Shown: positions 29,378 to 39,101 of the stretch, one piece after another
Numbering within the stretch: the stretch's first letter is position 1
How the letters are laid out: every line of letters begins with the position of its first letter
From: an uncultured Carboxylicivirga sp.
GTDB taxonomy: Bacteria; Bacteroidota; Bacteroidia; Bacteroidales; Marinilabiliaceae
Direction of reading: 5' to 3'
NCBI GenBank assembly: GCA_947491945.1
Contig: CANLLN010000005.1
Span: 1 to 64,000 of the forward strand
Length of the DNA: 64,000 bases
The notes under the pieces: generated by a model
Databases searched by the model: none
The model's input: only the letters and a program-made list of their open reading frames with translations
Told to the model about the DNA's origin: nothing
Translations under genes and position numbers: made by a program

Positions 29378-30331
29378 ATGTACGAACAATCTACAAATAA
29401 TGCCTCCAGCTTTGTTTCACAAGTCGATTCGGCCTTTGTATTTATCTTTGGCATCTCCTTGCTGTTTCTTGTTGGCATCACAGCATTTATGGTTTACTAT
29501 ATCATCCGGTATCGAAAAAGCAAAAACACAGAAGCCACTCACATCGAAGGCAACAACAAGCTGGAAATCATATGGACAATCATTCCCACAATATTAGTAC
29601 TTTCAATGTTTTACTATGGATGGTCGGGTTGGAAATTTCAGAGAGAAATACCTGAGGATGCCATTCCGATTAAAACAATTGCACGCATGTGGAGTTTTAC
29701 CTTTCAATATGAAAATGGCCTCATTACCGATACACTATATGTGCCCAGAGACAAAGCCGTAAACCTCGACCTTGTAGCACTAGACGTATTGCACAGCCTA
29801 TACATACCGGCCTTTAGGGTCAAGCAAGATATGGTGCCGGGCAAGCAAACAAATATTTGGTTTGAATCAGGTATGGAAGGGGAATATGAAATTTTCTGTG
29901 CTGAATACTGCGGACTTCGCCACTCCTATATGCAATCGGTGGTTAAAGTTATTCCTCCAGAAGAATTCGAAGCCATGACACGCATTGACTCTTCCAAGCT
30001 TACCAGCAATAACATGATTGTTGACACAAGACAAGCCGGCAACAGCATTGCCCGAAAGTACGGCTGCAATGCCTGCCATACAGCCGATGGCTCAAAGCTG
30101 ATTGGCCCATCCTACAAAAACATTATGGGACGTACACGAACAGTACTAATTGATGGAGAAGAACGCGAAGTAGTGGCAGATGAAGACTATATCAGGCGAT
30201 CTATTTATGAACCCAACGCAGAAATAGTGAAAGGCTATGAAAAAGGATTGATGCTTTCGTATAAAGACCAGGTAAGCGAAGAGGAATTTCAGAAGCTATT
30301 AGAGTATTTCAAATACTTATCGGATCAATGA
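29378..30331 (+). CDS. ctaC: cytochrome c oxidase subunit II with fused cytochrome c
   Basis: A 317-residue electron-entry subunit. Two N-terminal membrane helices (about 18-44 and 63-83) precede the CuA cupredoxin domain, with ligands H139, C174, C178, H182 and M185 (FCAEYCGLRHSYM). A cytochrome c domain follows with C230-N-A-C233-H234 and a probable axial methionine at M292. This fusion defines a caa3 enzyme that can take electrons directly from a quinol:cytochrome c oxidoreductase or a small cytochrome. The stop overlaps the heme O synthase start by four bases. Gene order with subunit II after IV is unlike the common ctaCDEF order. Confidence 0.95.
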   Translation: MYEQSTNNASSFVSQVDSAFVFIFGISLLFLVGITAFMVYYIIRYRKSKNTEATHIEGNNKLEIIWTIIPTILVLSMFYYGWSGWKFQREIPEDAIPIKTIARMWSFTFQYENGLITDTLYVPRDKAVNLDLVALDVLHSLYIPAFRVKQDMVPGKQTNIWFESGMEGEYEIFCAEYCGLRHSYMQSVVKVIPPEEFEAMTRIDSSKLTSNNMIVDTRQAGNSIARKYGCNACHTADGSKLIGPSYKNIMGRTRTVLIDGEEREVVADEDYIRRSIYEPNAEIVKGYEKGLMLSYKDQVSEEEFQKLLEYFKYLSDQ

Positions 30332-31191
30332 AGCAACTGATAAAACACATAGCTATTTTTGGAAAATACACCATTTCACTGCCTGTTGCTCTAACAGCCT
30401 ACACGGGCTATGCAATGTTTAGCGAGTCGTTAAGCTACAAAGGTTTGCTGGCAGCCTTGGGCATATTCTTTATGTCAGCCGGCGCCTCAGGAGTCAATCA
30501 ACTGCAGGAAGCTGACCGGGATGGTTTAATGTTGCGCACCAGTGGTCGCCCTCTTCCCCGTAAATTTTTATCACAAAGCGCGGCGATTACAATCATTCTT
30601 ATATATCTCGCCTTCGGCACCTGGCTACTCTCTCTTTTTAATGGTCAAGCCGTTTTATGGGGATGGATGGGACTCTTCTGGTACAATTTTATCTATACGC
30701 CACTGAAAGCAAGAACCGCTTTCTCGGTATTTCCAGGAGCCCTCGTGGGTGCCATACCCCCAATAGCGGGCTGGGCAGCTGCTGGAGGTTCCATCATCGA
30801 TATGCGTATTCACTTTTTAGCTTTCTTCTTTTTCCTTGGCCAAATGCCCCATTTCTGGCTATTGGTCATCAAGTATAAGAATCAGTATAAAAAGGCCGGC
30901 TTCCCTGTTATTACCGACTACCTGTCCAACAAGCAATTGTTCAGAATTAACATGATTTGGAGCCTCGCCACCCTGATGTCGGCACTCTTACTTCTACCTT
31001 TTCATATTATTGACTCAAAACTCATTAGCGCCATAATATCCATTAGTGTGCTTATGATGACTATTTGGGTTATTATAAGCACTTATCACATTCACCAAAC
31101 CACAACTAAATCAATGCTCAGGAAGCAATTTATCCTATTTAACAGCTTTTACCTATGGGTAATGATTCTTTTGCTTGCGGAGCAAATTTGA
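30328..31191 (+). CDS. ctaB: protoheme IX farnesyltransferase (heme O synthase), CtaB-like
   Basis: A 287-residue UbiA-superfamily prenyltransferase with about nine helices that would attach farnesyl to heme B, the first step to heme A. The first substrate motif is clear (N57, E61, D63, D65, then MLRTSGRP). In the second region, QMPHFWLL is kept, but the aspartate of the usual DYxxAG element is Q186 (QYKKAG). The operon position after subunit II strongly supports CtaB rather than another UbiA enzyme. No heme A synthase (ctaA) gene is in the window. Confidence 0.88.
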   Translation: MKQLIKHIAIFGKYTISLPVALTAYTGYAMFSESLSYKGLLAALGIFFMSAGASGVNQLQEADRDGLMLRTSGRPLPRKFLSQSAAITIILIYLAFGTWLLSLFNGQAVLWGWMGLFWYNFIYTPLKARTAFSVFPGALVGAIPPIAGWAAAGGSIIDMRIHFLAFFFFLGQMPHFWLLVIKYKNQYKKAGFPVITDYLSNKQLFRINMIWSLATLMSALLLLPFHIIDSKLISAIISISVLMMTIWVIISTYHIHQTTTKSMLRKQFILFNSFYLWVMILLLAEQI

Positions 31192-31195
31192 TATA

Positions 31196-31240
31196 AATAA
31201 AAAGCCGACACCCAACAAAGATACCGGCTTTCATTATTTT
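31196..31240. terminator. bidirectional terminator between oxidase and dcw operons
   Basis: The seven-base arms AAAGCCG (31201-31207) and CGGCTTT (31225-31231) enclose a 17-base loop. T-rich sequence follows on both strands; the minus strand has the better run, so it mainly closes the yqeY end. Confidence 0.55.
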
Positions 31241-31252
31241 AAGGGGTAAACC

Positions 31253-31702
31253 TTATCCTAACAATTGTTTTACTACTGCAGAGATATCTTTACCATCGGC
31301 CTTACCGGCCAACTCCTTGGAAGCAACGCCCATCACTTTTCCCATTTCTTTCATGGTGGTAGCTCCCACTTTTTCTATAATAGCTTTCACCAGGGGCTCC
31401 AGTTCGGCCTGACTTAACTGAGCGGGTAAATAACCTGAGATGGCCTCCACTTCAGCCAGCTCCTTTTCAGCCAAGTCCTCGCGATTCTGCGATTTAAAAA
31501 GCTCAGCGGCATCCTTGCGCTGTTTCACCATTTTCTGCACAATCTTCATCACATCAGCATCGGTCAGCTCCTCGGCTGCTCCTTTTGATGTTTTCGCCTC
31601 AATCACTTCCTTCTTCACACCACGCAATGCCTCCAAGCGAATACGATCCTTGGCCTTCATTGCCTCCTTAATGTCATTATTTATCTGTGCCTCTAAACTC
31701 AT
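31253..31702 (-). CDS. GatB/YqeY domain protein
   Basis: A 149-residue cytosolic protein of the YqeY family, related to the C-terminal tRNA-binding helical domain of GatB (MSLEAQINNDIKEAMKAKD at the start, ISGYLPAQLSQAEL in the middle, then GKVMGVASKELAGKADGK). The stand-alone role is unknown; a link to tRNA amidation or aminoacyl-tRNA handling is supposed. It is the last gene after ftsZ, 27 bases downstream, in the dcw transcription unit. Confidence 0.9.
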   Translation of the reverse strand: MSLEAQINNDIKEAMKAKDRIRLEALRGVKKEVIEAKTSKGAAEELTDADVMKIVQKMVKQRKDAAELFKSQNREDLAEKELAEVEAISGYLPAQLSQAELEPLVKAIIEKVGATTMKEMGKVMGVASKELAGKADGKDISAVVKQLLG

Positions 31703-31729
31703 AATATCTGATATTAATTATTTCTTACA

Positions 31730-33229
31730 TTAATCCACATTATCATGAAGATATGGATTGTCTCTGCTAATCTGCGGTCCCTTATCTGAATCATCAGACA
31801 AGGAAAAACGACTTACTTTTTTCTCCTGACTAAGGCGTCGACCTGCCGGATTTTCAATGGCCATCTTGCGTCGCTTATAGGCAGGTACATTCTCAATTTG
31901 CTCGATATAGCGCTCGTCTTCCATCTCTTCCTGACTCAACTGCGACTTATAATAACTGGCACCCGCAGCGCTAAAACCTTCATCGATAAAATTATCATTG
32001 GCCGGGTTATAATGATCCACCTCTGACTTACGGTTCTGTGGAGGTACTACGGGCTGATAAAAAGATTCGATACGGGCCTGTTTTTTGCGCTCTTCCACCT
32101 CAAAGTCGATGACACGCCCTTGCTCACTATTAACTTCAGGCGGCACATCCATAGTCACCTCACAATCGGGCGCTACTTCTGTAACTTGCCCTTCCTCATC
32201 GAGCGAAAAACGCTGCACCGTATCCTTTTTCTTACTCACACGATGCTCAATCAACTGATCTGACACAAAACCAGTGGCAATGATGGTGACACACACCTGC
32301 TTACCCAAGTCATGATCAACACCCGTACCCCAGATAATAGAAGCACCATCGCCCACTGCCTCCTGCACATAGTCAGTGATTTCAAACACCTCGTCCATGG
32401 TCACCTCCTCTTCGCCCGAGGTGATATTAAGCAGTATATTACGAGCGCCCCGTATTTCATTATTATTCAATAAAGGCGACTCTAAAGAAGCCTGAATGGC
32501 ATCGATCGCCCGCTTATCACCCTCGGCATAAGCGGAGCCCATAACAGCTACACCACTATCTTTCATCACCGTTTCAACATCGGCAAAATCCACATTTATA
32601 TATCCGTGTACTGTAATTATCTCAGCGATTCCCTTGGCGGCGGTTGCCAACACATCATCAGCTTTGGAGAAGGCGTTGGACAACTTTAAATCGCCAAACA
32701 TCTCACGCAGTCGTTCGTTGTTAATAATCAACAAGGAATCCACATTTTTCTCCATCTCAGCAATGCCATCAAGGGCTTGGTTAATGCGCAGCTTACCTTC
32801 AAAGCGAAACGGTATGGTAACAATACCCACCGTGAGGATGCCCATCTCCTTAGCTGTTTTAGCAATAATAGGAGCGGCACCCGTACCCGTTCCACCACCC
32901 ATACCGGCGGTTACAAATACCATCTTGGTATCTTGCTTCAGCACACTCACTACATCTTCCAGGTTTTCAATGGCCGACTCTCGTCCCCTTTCAGGACGGT
33001 TACCGGCTCCACGGCCTTCCGTTAAGGATTCGCCCAACTGTATTTTAACCGGCACAGGGCTACTCGCCAGGGCTTGTGCATCGGTGTTACACACCACAAA
33101 GTTCACATCTTTAATGCCCAGGCCATACATATAGTTAACCGCATTGCTGCCTCCTCCACCTACACCAATGACCTTGATAATGGACGATTCAGCTTGCGGG
33201 ATGTCAAAATTCATCAACTCTTCACTCAT
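31730..33229 (-). CDS. ftsZ: cell division protein FtsZ
   Basis: A 499-residue tubulin homologue that forms the division ring. The nucleotide site shows GVGGGGSNAVNYM and GGGTGTGAAP, and the synergy (T7) loop is in NVDFADVETVM. The core ends near residue 325; a long, charged linker typical of Bacteroidota follows, and the end DNPYLHDNVD is the likely C-terminal peptide that binds FtsA. It lies 18 bases after ftsA. Confidence 0.98.
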   Translation of the reverse strand: MSEELMNFDIPQAESSIIKVIGVGGGGSNAVNYMYGLGIKDVNFVVCNTDAQALASSPVPVKIQLGESLTEGRGAGNRPERGRESAIENLEDVVSVLKQDTKMVFVTAGMGGGTGTGAAPIIAKTAKEMGILTVGIVTIPFRFEGKLRINQALDGIAEMEKNVDSLLIINNERLREMFGDLKLSNAFSKADDVLATAAKGIAEIITVHGYINVDFADVETVMKDSGVAVMGSAYAEGDKRAIDAIQASLESPLLNNNEIRGARNILLNITSGEEEVTMDEVFEITDYVQEAVGDGASIIWGTGVDHDLGKQVCVTIIATGFVSDQLIEHRVSKKKDTVQRFSLDEEGQVTEVAPDCEVTMDVPPEVNSEQGRVIDFEVEERKKQARIESFYQPVVPPQNRKSEVDHYNPANDNFIDEGFSAAGASYYKSQLSQEEMEDERYIEQIENVPAYKRRKMAIENPAGRRLSQEKKVSRFSLSDDSDKGPQISRDNPYLHDNVD

Positions 33230-33247
33230 TTCCGTCCTTTATTTCTT

Positions 33248-34585
33248 CTACATTTCAACATCTTTCTCATCAAAGATATTTGCTATTCCATTTTTAAGAC
33301 CGCTAAACAAGTTACCGGTTTTAATCATAATTTCTTTCTTCGGCTTGTTTCGTTTGGCATTTACTTTCTTAACCGGCTCTTCCCATTGTGGCTCCACTTC
33401 GCCAAACAGCTGAGGCTCTACAATGCTTCGTCGAGGACGCTCCATAGCGCTCAACACAAGTCCTATGCTGGTAGAATAATTGGGTTTCATTGCTTCAGGC
33501 AGCACCTCACCGGTCAATCCCTGATCCGGAATACCGATGCGCACATCCAGTCCCGTGCGGAACTTTATCAGCTGGGGTAGATTCTTTAATAATGCACCGC
33601 CTCCAGTAAGCACAATACCGGCTCCCACCTTATCGTAACAACCCGAGTGCTCAATCTGATACATCACATAATCGATAATCTCCTCCATTCGGGCCTGAAT
33701 AATGTAGGCTAAACTCTTAAAGGAAATCTCCTTGGGTTCCCAGCCCGACATACCAGGGATAGTCACCACCTGATCTTCGCGCGCCATATCTCCCATGGCT
33801 GAGCCAAACTGCACTTTCAAGGACTCAGCTTGCTTATATAATACTGAACATCCCTCTTTTATATCAGAGGTAATCACATTACCACCAAAAGGAATTACGG
33901 CCGTGTGCCTGATAATACCATCATAAAAAACAGCAACATCTGTTGTACCGCCTCCTATATCTACCAAAACAACGCCCGCCTCTTTTTCCTCTTCGGTCAG
34001 CACACTCCTCGATGAAGCCAGTGGTTCCAGAATCAAGTCGTTTAATTGCAAGGCCACACGTCGAAAACATTTCTCAATATTTTTTACTGAGGCAATGCGC
34101 CCCAGCACAATATGAAAGTTACCCTCCAATCGTCGTCCCGACATACCCACGGGATTTTTCACGCCCATCTCATTATCCACAATATAATCCTGGGGGATAA
34201 CGTGCATAATTTTCTCGCCGGCATCCACCGGAATCTTAAAATTGTCATCAAACAGATGATCCACATCCTCCTGGGTAATTTCCAGTCCGCTATCAATAAA
34301 ACGGTACCCCCGGTTGCGCATACTTTTTATATGCTGCCCAGCTATACCAACATAAACATTGGTCAGCTTCGTGTTCAATTTCTCTTCAATACGGGTAATT
34401 GCCAATTTGATGGATGCTACTGTCTCATCAATATTTAAAACAACTCCTCTTTTCACGCCAATTGATGGCACTTTTTCCATCCCCAGCAGTTGCAACTTAC
34501 CGTTGTCCATTTTACGACCTACAATGGCCACTATCTTGGTAGTGCCAATGTCTATCGCTGCAATCAGGTTGGGTTCGTGATTCAT
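33248..34585 (-). CDS. ftsA: cell division protein FtsA
   Basis: A 445-residue actin-like ATPase that tethers FtsZ to the membrane. Phosphate-1 motif AAIDIGTTKIVAIVG, phosphate-2 motif VLVDIGGGTTDVAVF and the adenosine motif GIVLTGGGALLKNLPQL are clear. The end (LFSGLKNGIANIFDEKDVEM) is an amphipathic helix suited to membrane attachment. It sits 6 bases after ftsQ. Confidence 0.97.
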   Translation of the reverse strand: MNHEPNLIAAIDIGTTKIVAIVGRKMDNGKLQLLGMEKVPSIGVKRGVVLNIDETVASIKLAITRIEEKLNTKLTNVYVGIAGQHIKSMRNRGYRFIDSGLEITQEDVDHLFDDNFKIPVDAGEKIMHVIPQDYIVDNEMGVKNPVGMSGRRLEGNFHIVLGRIASVKNIEKCFRRVALQLNDLILEPLASSRSVLTEEEKEAGVVLVDIGGGTTDVAVFYDGIIRHTAVIPFGGNVITSDIKEGCSVLYKQAESLKVQFGSAMGDMAREDQVVTIPGMSGWEPKEISFKSLAYIIQARMEEIIDYVMYQIEHSGCYDKVGAGIVLTGGGALLKNLPQLIKFRTGLDVRIGIPDQGLTGEVLPEAMKPNYSTSIGLVLSAMERPRRSIVEPQLFGEVEPQWEEPVKKVNAKRNKPKKEIMIKTGNLFSGLKNGIANIFDEKDVEM

Positions 34586-34591
34586 AATTTT

Positions 34592-35320
34592 TTATCCTTT
34601 AGTACAAACGACTTGTCCTTTATATTTCAAGCTTACTTTCTTATACACATTCCACTCACGGCTGTTCCATCCGTTGGTGTAAAGCGCTCTGAGGTTACGA
34701 AATTTCACATCGATATCCTCCAGGTGGCCAAACTCTATAATATGATCGCCTACACGCGGCACTATGCTTAACTCACCTTGCTCATCCACATACAACTGCT
34801 CAATCTGCGCCTTCCAAAACGCATCCTTGTGTATAAAACGTGCCAGTTGGATCAGCTGATCCATCGACTTAAGACGCTTAATAAAACCAGTAACCACCAG
34901 CACATGTGCCGAGTGATTTTTGAACAATGGCATCTTATGCCCATCCTCATCCAGGTAATACGAAGCACTCACATCAAACACACGCAACAAAGGCTCGCGC
35001 TGTGTTACATGAACATGCAATGCCCCGCCGCAGGTCGTAAACACCTCACAATTCTTTACGGCCGGGTGGTTCAAAAAAAACGCTTCCATCTGATGACAGT
35101 CAAGCTCACCAAGGGGACGCCCCAATATACCAGCATACTCATCAAGAACCAGATCTTTGATCTCATTACCCGACACAAAACGATTGACCAAACTATCATT
35201 AACCACCGGCTGGATGCTGCCACACACCACCCGATCATTATCGTAGTTTACAAACGCAAAAACAACGGGAAAATATAATCCCATCACCGCTCCTATCGCT
35301 ATGTTCTTCCACCGTTTCAT
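34592..35320 (-). CDS. ftsQ: cell division protein FtsQ/DivIB
   Basis: A 242-residue bitopic protein: short cytosolic start MKRWKNIA, one membrane helix (about residues 9-25), then a periplasmic part with POTRA-like and FtsQ beta regions (for example GALHVHVTQREPLLRVFD and YYLDEDGHKMPLF). It links early and late division proteins. Identity rests on this architecture and on its place between murC and ftsA, since FtsQ is poorly conserved. The ATG at 35320 is preferred over a TTG at 35329. Confidence 0.92.
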   Translation of the reverse strand: MKRWKNIAIGAVMGLYFPVVFAFVNYDNDRVVCGSIQPVVNDSLVNRFVSGNEIKDLVLDEYAGILGRPLGELDCHQMEAFFLNHPAVKNCEVFTTCGGALHVHVTQREPLLRVFDVSASYYLDEDGHKMPLFKNHSAHVLVVTGFIKRLKSMDQLIQLARFIHKDAFWKAQIEQLYVDEQGELSIVPRVGDHIIEFGHLEDIDVKFRNLRALYTNGWNSREWNVYKKVSLKYKGQVVCTKG

Positions 35321-35415
35321 TTGTAACAACTCGCCATTATTCTGTTTAAATATAACTTTTTCCGACTTTTTACGATTATCTATCTATAATTTTTTATTAA
35401 CAATTTGCTAAACGA

Positions 35416-36804
35416 CTAGATATGACGGGTAAACCGACGCAAATGATCTTCCAAAACCGACACTTCCTTATCTATATCACCGGCTCCCATAGTTACAACC
35501 AATTCAGGCTGCTCACGAAGGAGGGCCTCGGAAAGATTCCCTCGTTTAACAACTTCAACATTTTTGTTCATCATCAAATTGGCAATCATTTCTGAACTTA
35601 CACCCTCCATGGGCAGTTCGCGCGCCGGGTAAATATCCATGAGCAAAACTCGATCGGCCACATCCAGAGCCGCCGCAAAACCGGATGCAAAATCGCGTGT
35701 GCGCGAATATAAGTGCGGCTGAAAAACAACCGTGAGATGAAGATTAGGATAAAGTGCCTTCACAGATTTCAGCGTCGCCTTAATCTCCTCAGGATGGTGA
35801 GCATAGTCATCAATAAATACCATATCATCAGACTTGATTCGATACTGAAAGCGACGACGTATGCCCTGAAAGGACGGCAGGGCAGTAATCACCTCTTCGG
35901 CTGCCACACCCCCCAGCAAGGCCAGTGCGATGGCACCCACAGCATTTTCCACATTCACCAACCCGGGTACCCCCATCTGCAGGCCTTTTATGCTACCAAA
36001 TGGCGTTGCCATATCAAAATGATACAACCCCTCCACCAGCCGTATGTTATGGGCACTGAAATCAGCTTTATCATCTACCGCATAACTAAAAATCTCAATA
36101 TCTTCATTACTTACCTCCAGGGGCAAGCCTTTCTTATACACCAGCACACCACCAGGTTCAATCTTGTCCACAAAATCATGAAAAGCATTGCTAATCTGTG
36201 TATCATCGCCGTAAATATCCAGGTGATCGGGATCCATGGCCGACAAAAGAGCAAAATGAGGTGTCAACTGCAAAAAGGAACGATCAAATTCATCTGCTTC
36301 AAGCACTACATAATTAGAATCAGCATTGTGCAGGAAATTAGTCTTATAGTTATTTACTACACCTCCTAAAAAGGCATTACAGCCCACTTCCGACTGCGTG
36401 TAGAGATGGGCCGTCATAGACGATATCGTTGTTTTACCATGGGTACCTGCCACACAAACACTATTCATACCCGCGGATATAAGCCCCAGCACAGCGGCGC
36501 GTTTTCGCACAACAAACCCCTTATCGCGGAAATAATTTAATTCTTTATGATCAGAAGGTACCGCTGGCGTGTATACCACCAACGTAGTTTTCTTATCACG
36601 AAAAGGCAGGGTAATCTTTTCAATATTATCCTCATAATGAATTGCTATTCCTTCTACCTCTAACTCACTTGTCAATACTGTGGCAACGCGGTCGTAACCG
36701 GCTACATGCAAACCTTCACATTTAAAAAAGCGTGCCAAGGCACTCATGCCAATACCACCAATCCCCACAAAATAAACACTTTGTATATCTTTCAACTCTA
36801 ACAT
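35416..36804 (-). CDS. murC: UDP-N-acetylmuramate-L-alanine ligase
   Basis: A 462-residue cytosolic Mur ligase adding L-alanine to UDP-MurNAc. The N-terminal domain starts VYFVGIGGIGMSALA, the ATP loop is AGTHGKTTISSM, EADEFDRSF carries the metal-binding glutamate, and DDYAHHPEEI is the MurC signature of the C-terminal domain. An 86-base gap separates it from ftsQ, the largest within the cluster; a TATATTTA there is only a weak promoter candidate. Confidence 0.97.
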   Translation of the reverse strand: MLELKDIQSVYFVGIGGIGMSALARFFKCEGLHVAGYDRVATVLTSELEVEGIAIHYEDNIEKITLPFRDKKTTLVVYTPAVPSDHKELNYFRDKGFVVRKRAAVLGLISAGMNSVCVAGTHGKTTISSMTAHLYTQSEVGCNAFLGGVVNNYKTNFLHNADSNYVVLEADEFDRSFLQLTPHFALLSAMDPDHLDIYGDDTQISNAFHDFVDKIEPGGVLVYKKGLPLEVSNEDIEIFSYAVDDKADFSAHNIRLVEGLYHFDMATPFGSIKGLQMGVPGLVNVENAVGAIALALLGGVAAEEVITALPSFQGIRRRFQYRIKSDDMVFIDDYAHHPEEIKATLKSVKALYPNLHLTVVFQPHLYSRTRDFASGFAAALDVADRVLLMDIYPARELPMEGVSSEMIANLMMNKNVEVVKRGNLSEALLREQPELVVTMGAGDIDKEVSVLEDHLRRFTRHI

Positions 36805-36810
36805 ATCCTT

Positions 36811-37905
36811 CTATTTTTTAGCCAAACCAATCACCTCGCGGGCAATATCACGAGCAGCATCTGGCTTGGCGAAAGCCTTAATACTGGTAGCAAGCGCCTC
36901 AAGTCGACTGCCATCGTTCAGCAATTCAGCTGCTTTATCAATCAATGTATTTACCTTATCATCACTCACTAAAACAGCCGCTCCTCTATGTACAAGGGCC
37001 ATGGCATTTTTTGTCTGATGATCTTCAGCAACATTAGGCGATGGCACAAAAATACAAGGTTTACCCAGTATGGCCAGCTCTGAGATGGAGCTAGCACCGG
37101 CTCTCGACACCACCAAATCAGCAGCTGCAAAAGCCATATCCATGCGACTGATAAAATCTGTTATAATAACGCGTTCCTTCAAGTGATCGGACAGCTGCGA
37201 TCGCATATCATCAAGGTAAAAACGTCCCGTTTGCCATATCACCTGAACATCAGGAGGCAGCTCATCAATACTTGAAATAATACCATGATTTATGGATCGG
37301 GCACCCAGACTCCCCCCAATAATCAAAAGTGTCTTTTTGCCCTCATCCAGGCGCCAAAAGTCCAGCGCTTCTTTATGTTGAATCTGGTTAAGTAAATCAT
37401 TGCGCACCGGGTTACCGGTTATCAATATCTTTTCACGATCGAAGAAACGATCCATCTGTTCGTATGCCACACATATTTTGGCTGATTTCTTTGCCAGTAG
37501 CCGATTAGTAACACCGGGATAGGAGTTCTGCTCCTGCAACAAACAAGGCACACCCTGCTGCGAGGCGATTTGCAAAACAGGGCCACTGGCATACCCCCCA
37601 ACGCCTACTGCTACATCGGGTGCAAAATCACGGATTACTTTACGGGCCTGCCATAGACTATTAATGAGCTTGAAGGGGAAAGCTAAATTTCTTAGGGTGA
37701 GCTTACGATGAAAACCCGCAACAGGCAAGCCGATGATGCGATAACCGGCTGCCGGAACTTTCTCCATCTCCATCTTTCCCAGAGCTCCCACAAACAGTAT
37801 GTCGGCATCAGGCCGGATAGCTTTTACGGCATTGGCAATGGCAATGGCCGGAAAAATATGGCCACCGGTGCCCCCTCCACTAATAATCACTTTTATTGGC
37901 TTCAT
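36811..37905 (-). CDS. murG: UDP-GlcNAc:lipid I N-acetylglucosaminyltransferase
   Basis: A 364-residue GT28 glycosyltransferase converting lipid I to lipid II at the inner face of the membrane. GGGTGGHIFPAIAIA and VGVGGYASGPV are the glycine-rich acceptor loops; the donor site is in SRAGASSISELAILGKPCI. It is packed tightly between ftsW (2 bases) and murC (6 bases). Confidence 0.97.
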   Translation of the reverse strand: MKPIKVIISGGGTGGHIFPAIAIANAVKAIRPDADILFVGALGKMEMEKVPAAGYRIIGLPVAGFHRKLTLRNLAFPFKLINSLWQARKVIRDFAPDVAVGVGGYASGPVLQIASQQGVPCLLQEQNSYPGVTNRLLAKKSAKICVAYEQMDRFFDREKILITGNPVRNDLLNQIQHKEALDFWRLDEGKKTLLIIGGSLGARSINHGIISSIDELPPDVQVIWQTGRFYLDDMRSQLSDHLKERVIITDFISRMDMAFAAADLVVSRAGASSISELAILGKPCIFVPSPNVAEDHQTKNAMALVHRGAAVLVSDDKVNTLIDKAAELLNDGSRLEALATSIKAFAKPDAARDIAREVIGLAKK

Positions 37906-37907
37906 AT

Positions 37908-39092
37908 TTATTTCTTTTCCTCGTTTTCCAACTGTTCTTTATCCACCATATTCGTTCGGCTTACGCTGAGAATAGCACCAAAGGCCAAACAGGTAAATAA
38001 AGTTGATGTACCTCCCATGCTTACCAAGGGCAATGGCTGTCCTGTAACAGGTAACACACCCACAGCAACCCCCATGTTAATAAATGCCTGCACCACCATC
38101 ATAGTAGCCAGGCCAATGACCAGAAAGGCCGGAAAGGTACGACTACAGGCTCTGACTATTACGCCCACGCGAAACAAGAGTATTAGATAGGCAAACATAA
38201 TAAGAACACCCCCAATAAATATACCCCACTCTTCCATAATAATTGCATACACAAAATCACTATAGGGATGCGGCAGAAAATATCGTTGCTGGCTATTACC
38301 GGGTCCACGCCCCCAAAAGACACCTCCGGTGGCAATGGCTATTTGCGAACGCTGCGATTGATAGTCGGCCGTTGAGCCTCCCTCGTTACCCTCTTCATCA
38401 CCACCTATAAAACGCTCAACACGGGCCTTCCAAGTGGATGCACGATGCAGTAAAGGCACATACTCCGACAGCCAGATAACCACGGAAATAAGCATTGCGA
38501 CCGCTATCACCGTCAAAGCGATCTTCTTAAGCGAGACACGCCCGATCACCATTACCAGCATACTGACAAATCCAATGAGTGCAGCTGTTGAAAAATCATC
38601 CTTAAAAATGAGGGCACACACAAGTCCCACGTGAATAATAATAGGCTTAAAGGCCTCATCGGCTGTGCGATCATTGGCCTGGTACTGTGCCAACACCTTG
38701 GCAATATACACCATGAGTGCCACCTTGGCCATTTCAGAGGGCTGAAATCGAAAACCCACAACAGGTATGGTGAGCCAGCGACTTGCCTGGTTAAGACTAT
38801 CGCCGGATACGGCGGTAATGAACAACAACAGCATAGAAAAATAAAGGCCAATGGTAGCAAAGCGAGCAAACCACTTGTAGTCAATGCGATGCACCAGTAC
38901 AATAAGTCCGATACCCACTAGCATAAATTTAACATGACGAAAGAGGAAATACACAGTATTGCCATCCTGCTGCTTGTAAGCCAGGTTTCCGGTTGCACTG
39001 TAAACAACCAGGCTGGAAAAAACCGCCAGCAATAAAATAACATACCATATAATACGGTCGCCTTTAATAAAATTTTTCAACTGCTCGTTCAT
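37908..39092 (-). CDS. ftsW: septal SEDS glycosyltransferase FtsW
   Basis: A 394-residue membrane protein with about ten helices, the SEDS polymerase of septal peptidoglycan working with FtsI. Signatures include RWLTIPVVGFRFQPSEMAK and, near the end, INMGVAVGVLPVTGQPLPLVS. The aspartate in IFKDDFSTAAL matches the catalytic region of SEDS proteins. It lies between murD and murG with spacings of 9 and 2 bases. Confidence 0.96.
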   Translation of the reverse strand: MNEQLKNFIKGDRIIWYVILLLAVFSSLVVYSATGNLAYKQQDGNTVYFLFRHVKFMLVGIGLIVLVHRIDYKWFARFATIGLYFSMLLLFITAVSGDSLNQASRWLTIPVVGFRFQPSEMAKVALMVYIAKVLAQYQANDRTADEAFKPIIIHVGLVCALIFKDDFSTAALIGFVSMLVMVIGRVSLKKIALTVIAVAMLISVVIWLSEYVPLLHRASTWKARVERFIGGDEEGNEGGSTADYQSQRSQIAIATGGVFWGRGPGNSQQRYFLPHPYSDFVYAIIMEEWGIFIGGVLIMFAYLILLFRVGVIVRACSRTFPAFLVIGLATMMVVQAFINMGVAVGVLPVTGQPLPLVSMGGTSTLFTCLAFGAILSVSRTNMVDKEQLENEEKK

Positions 39093-39101
39093 TCGTTCTG
39101 A

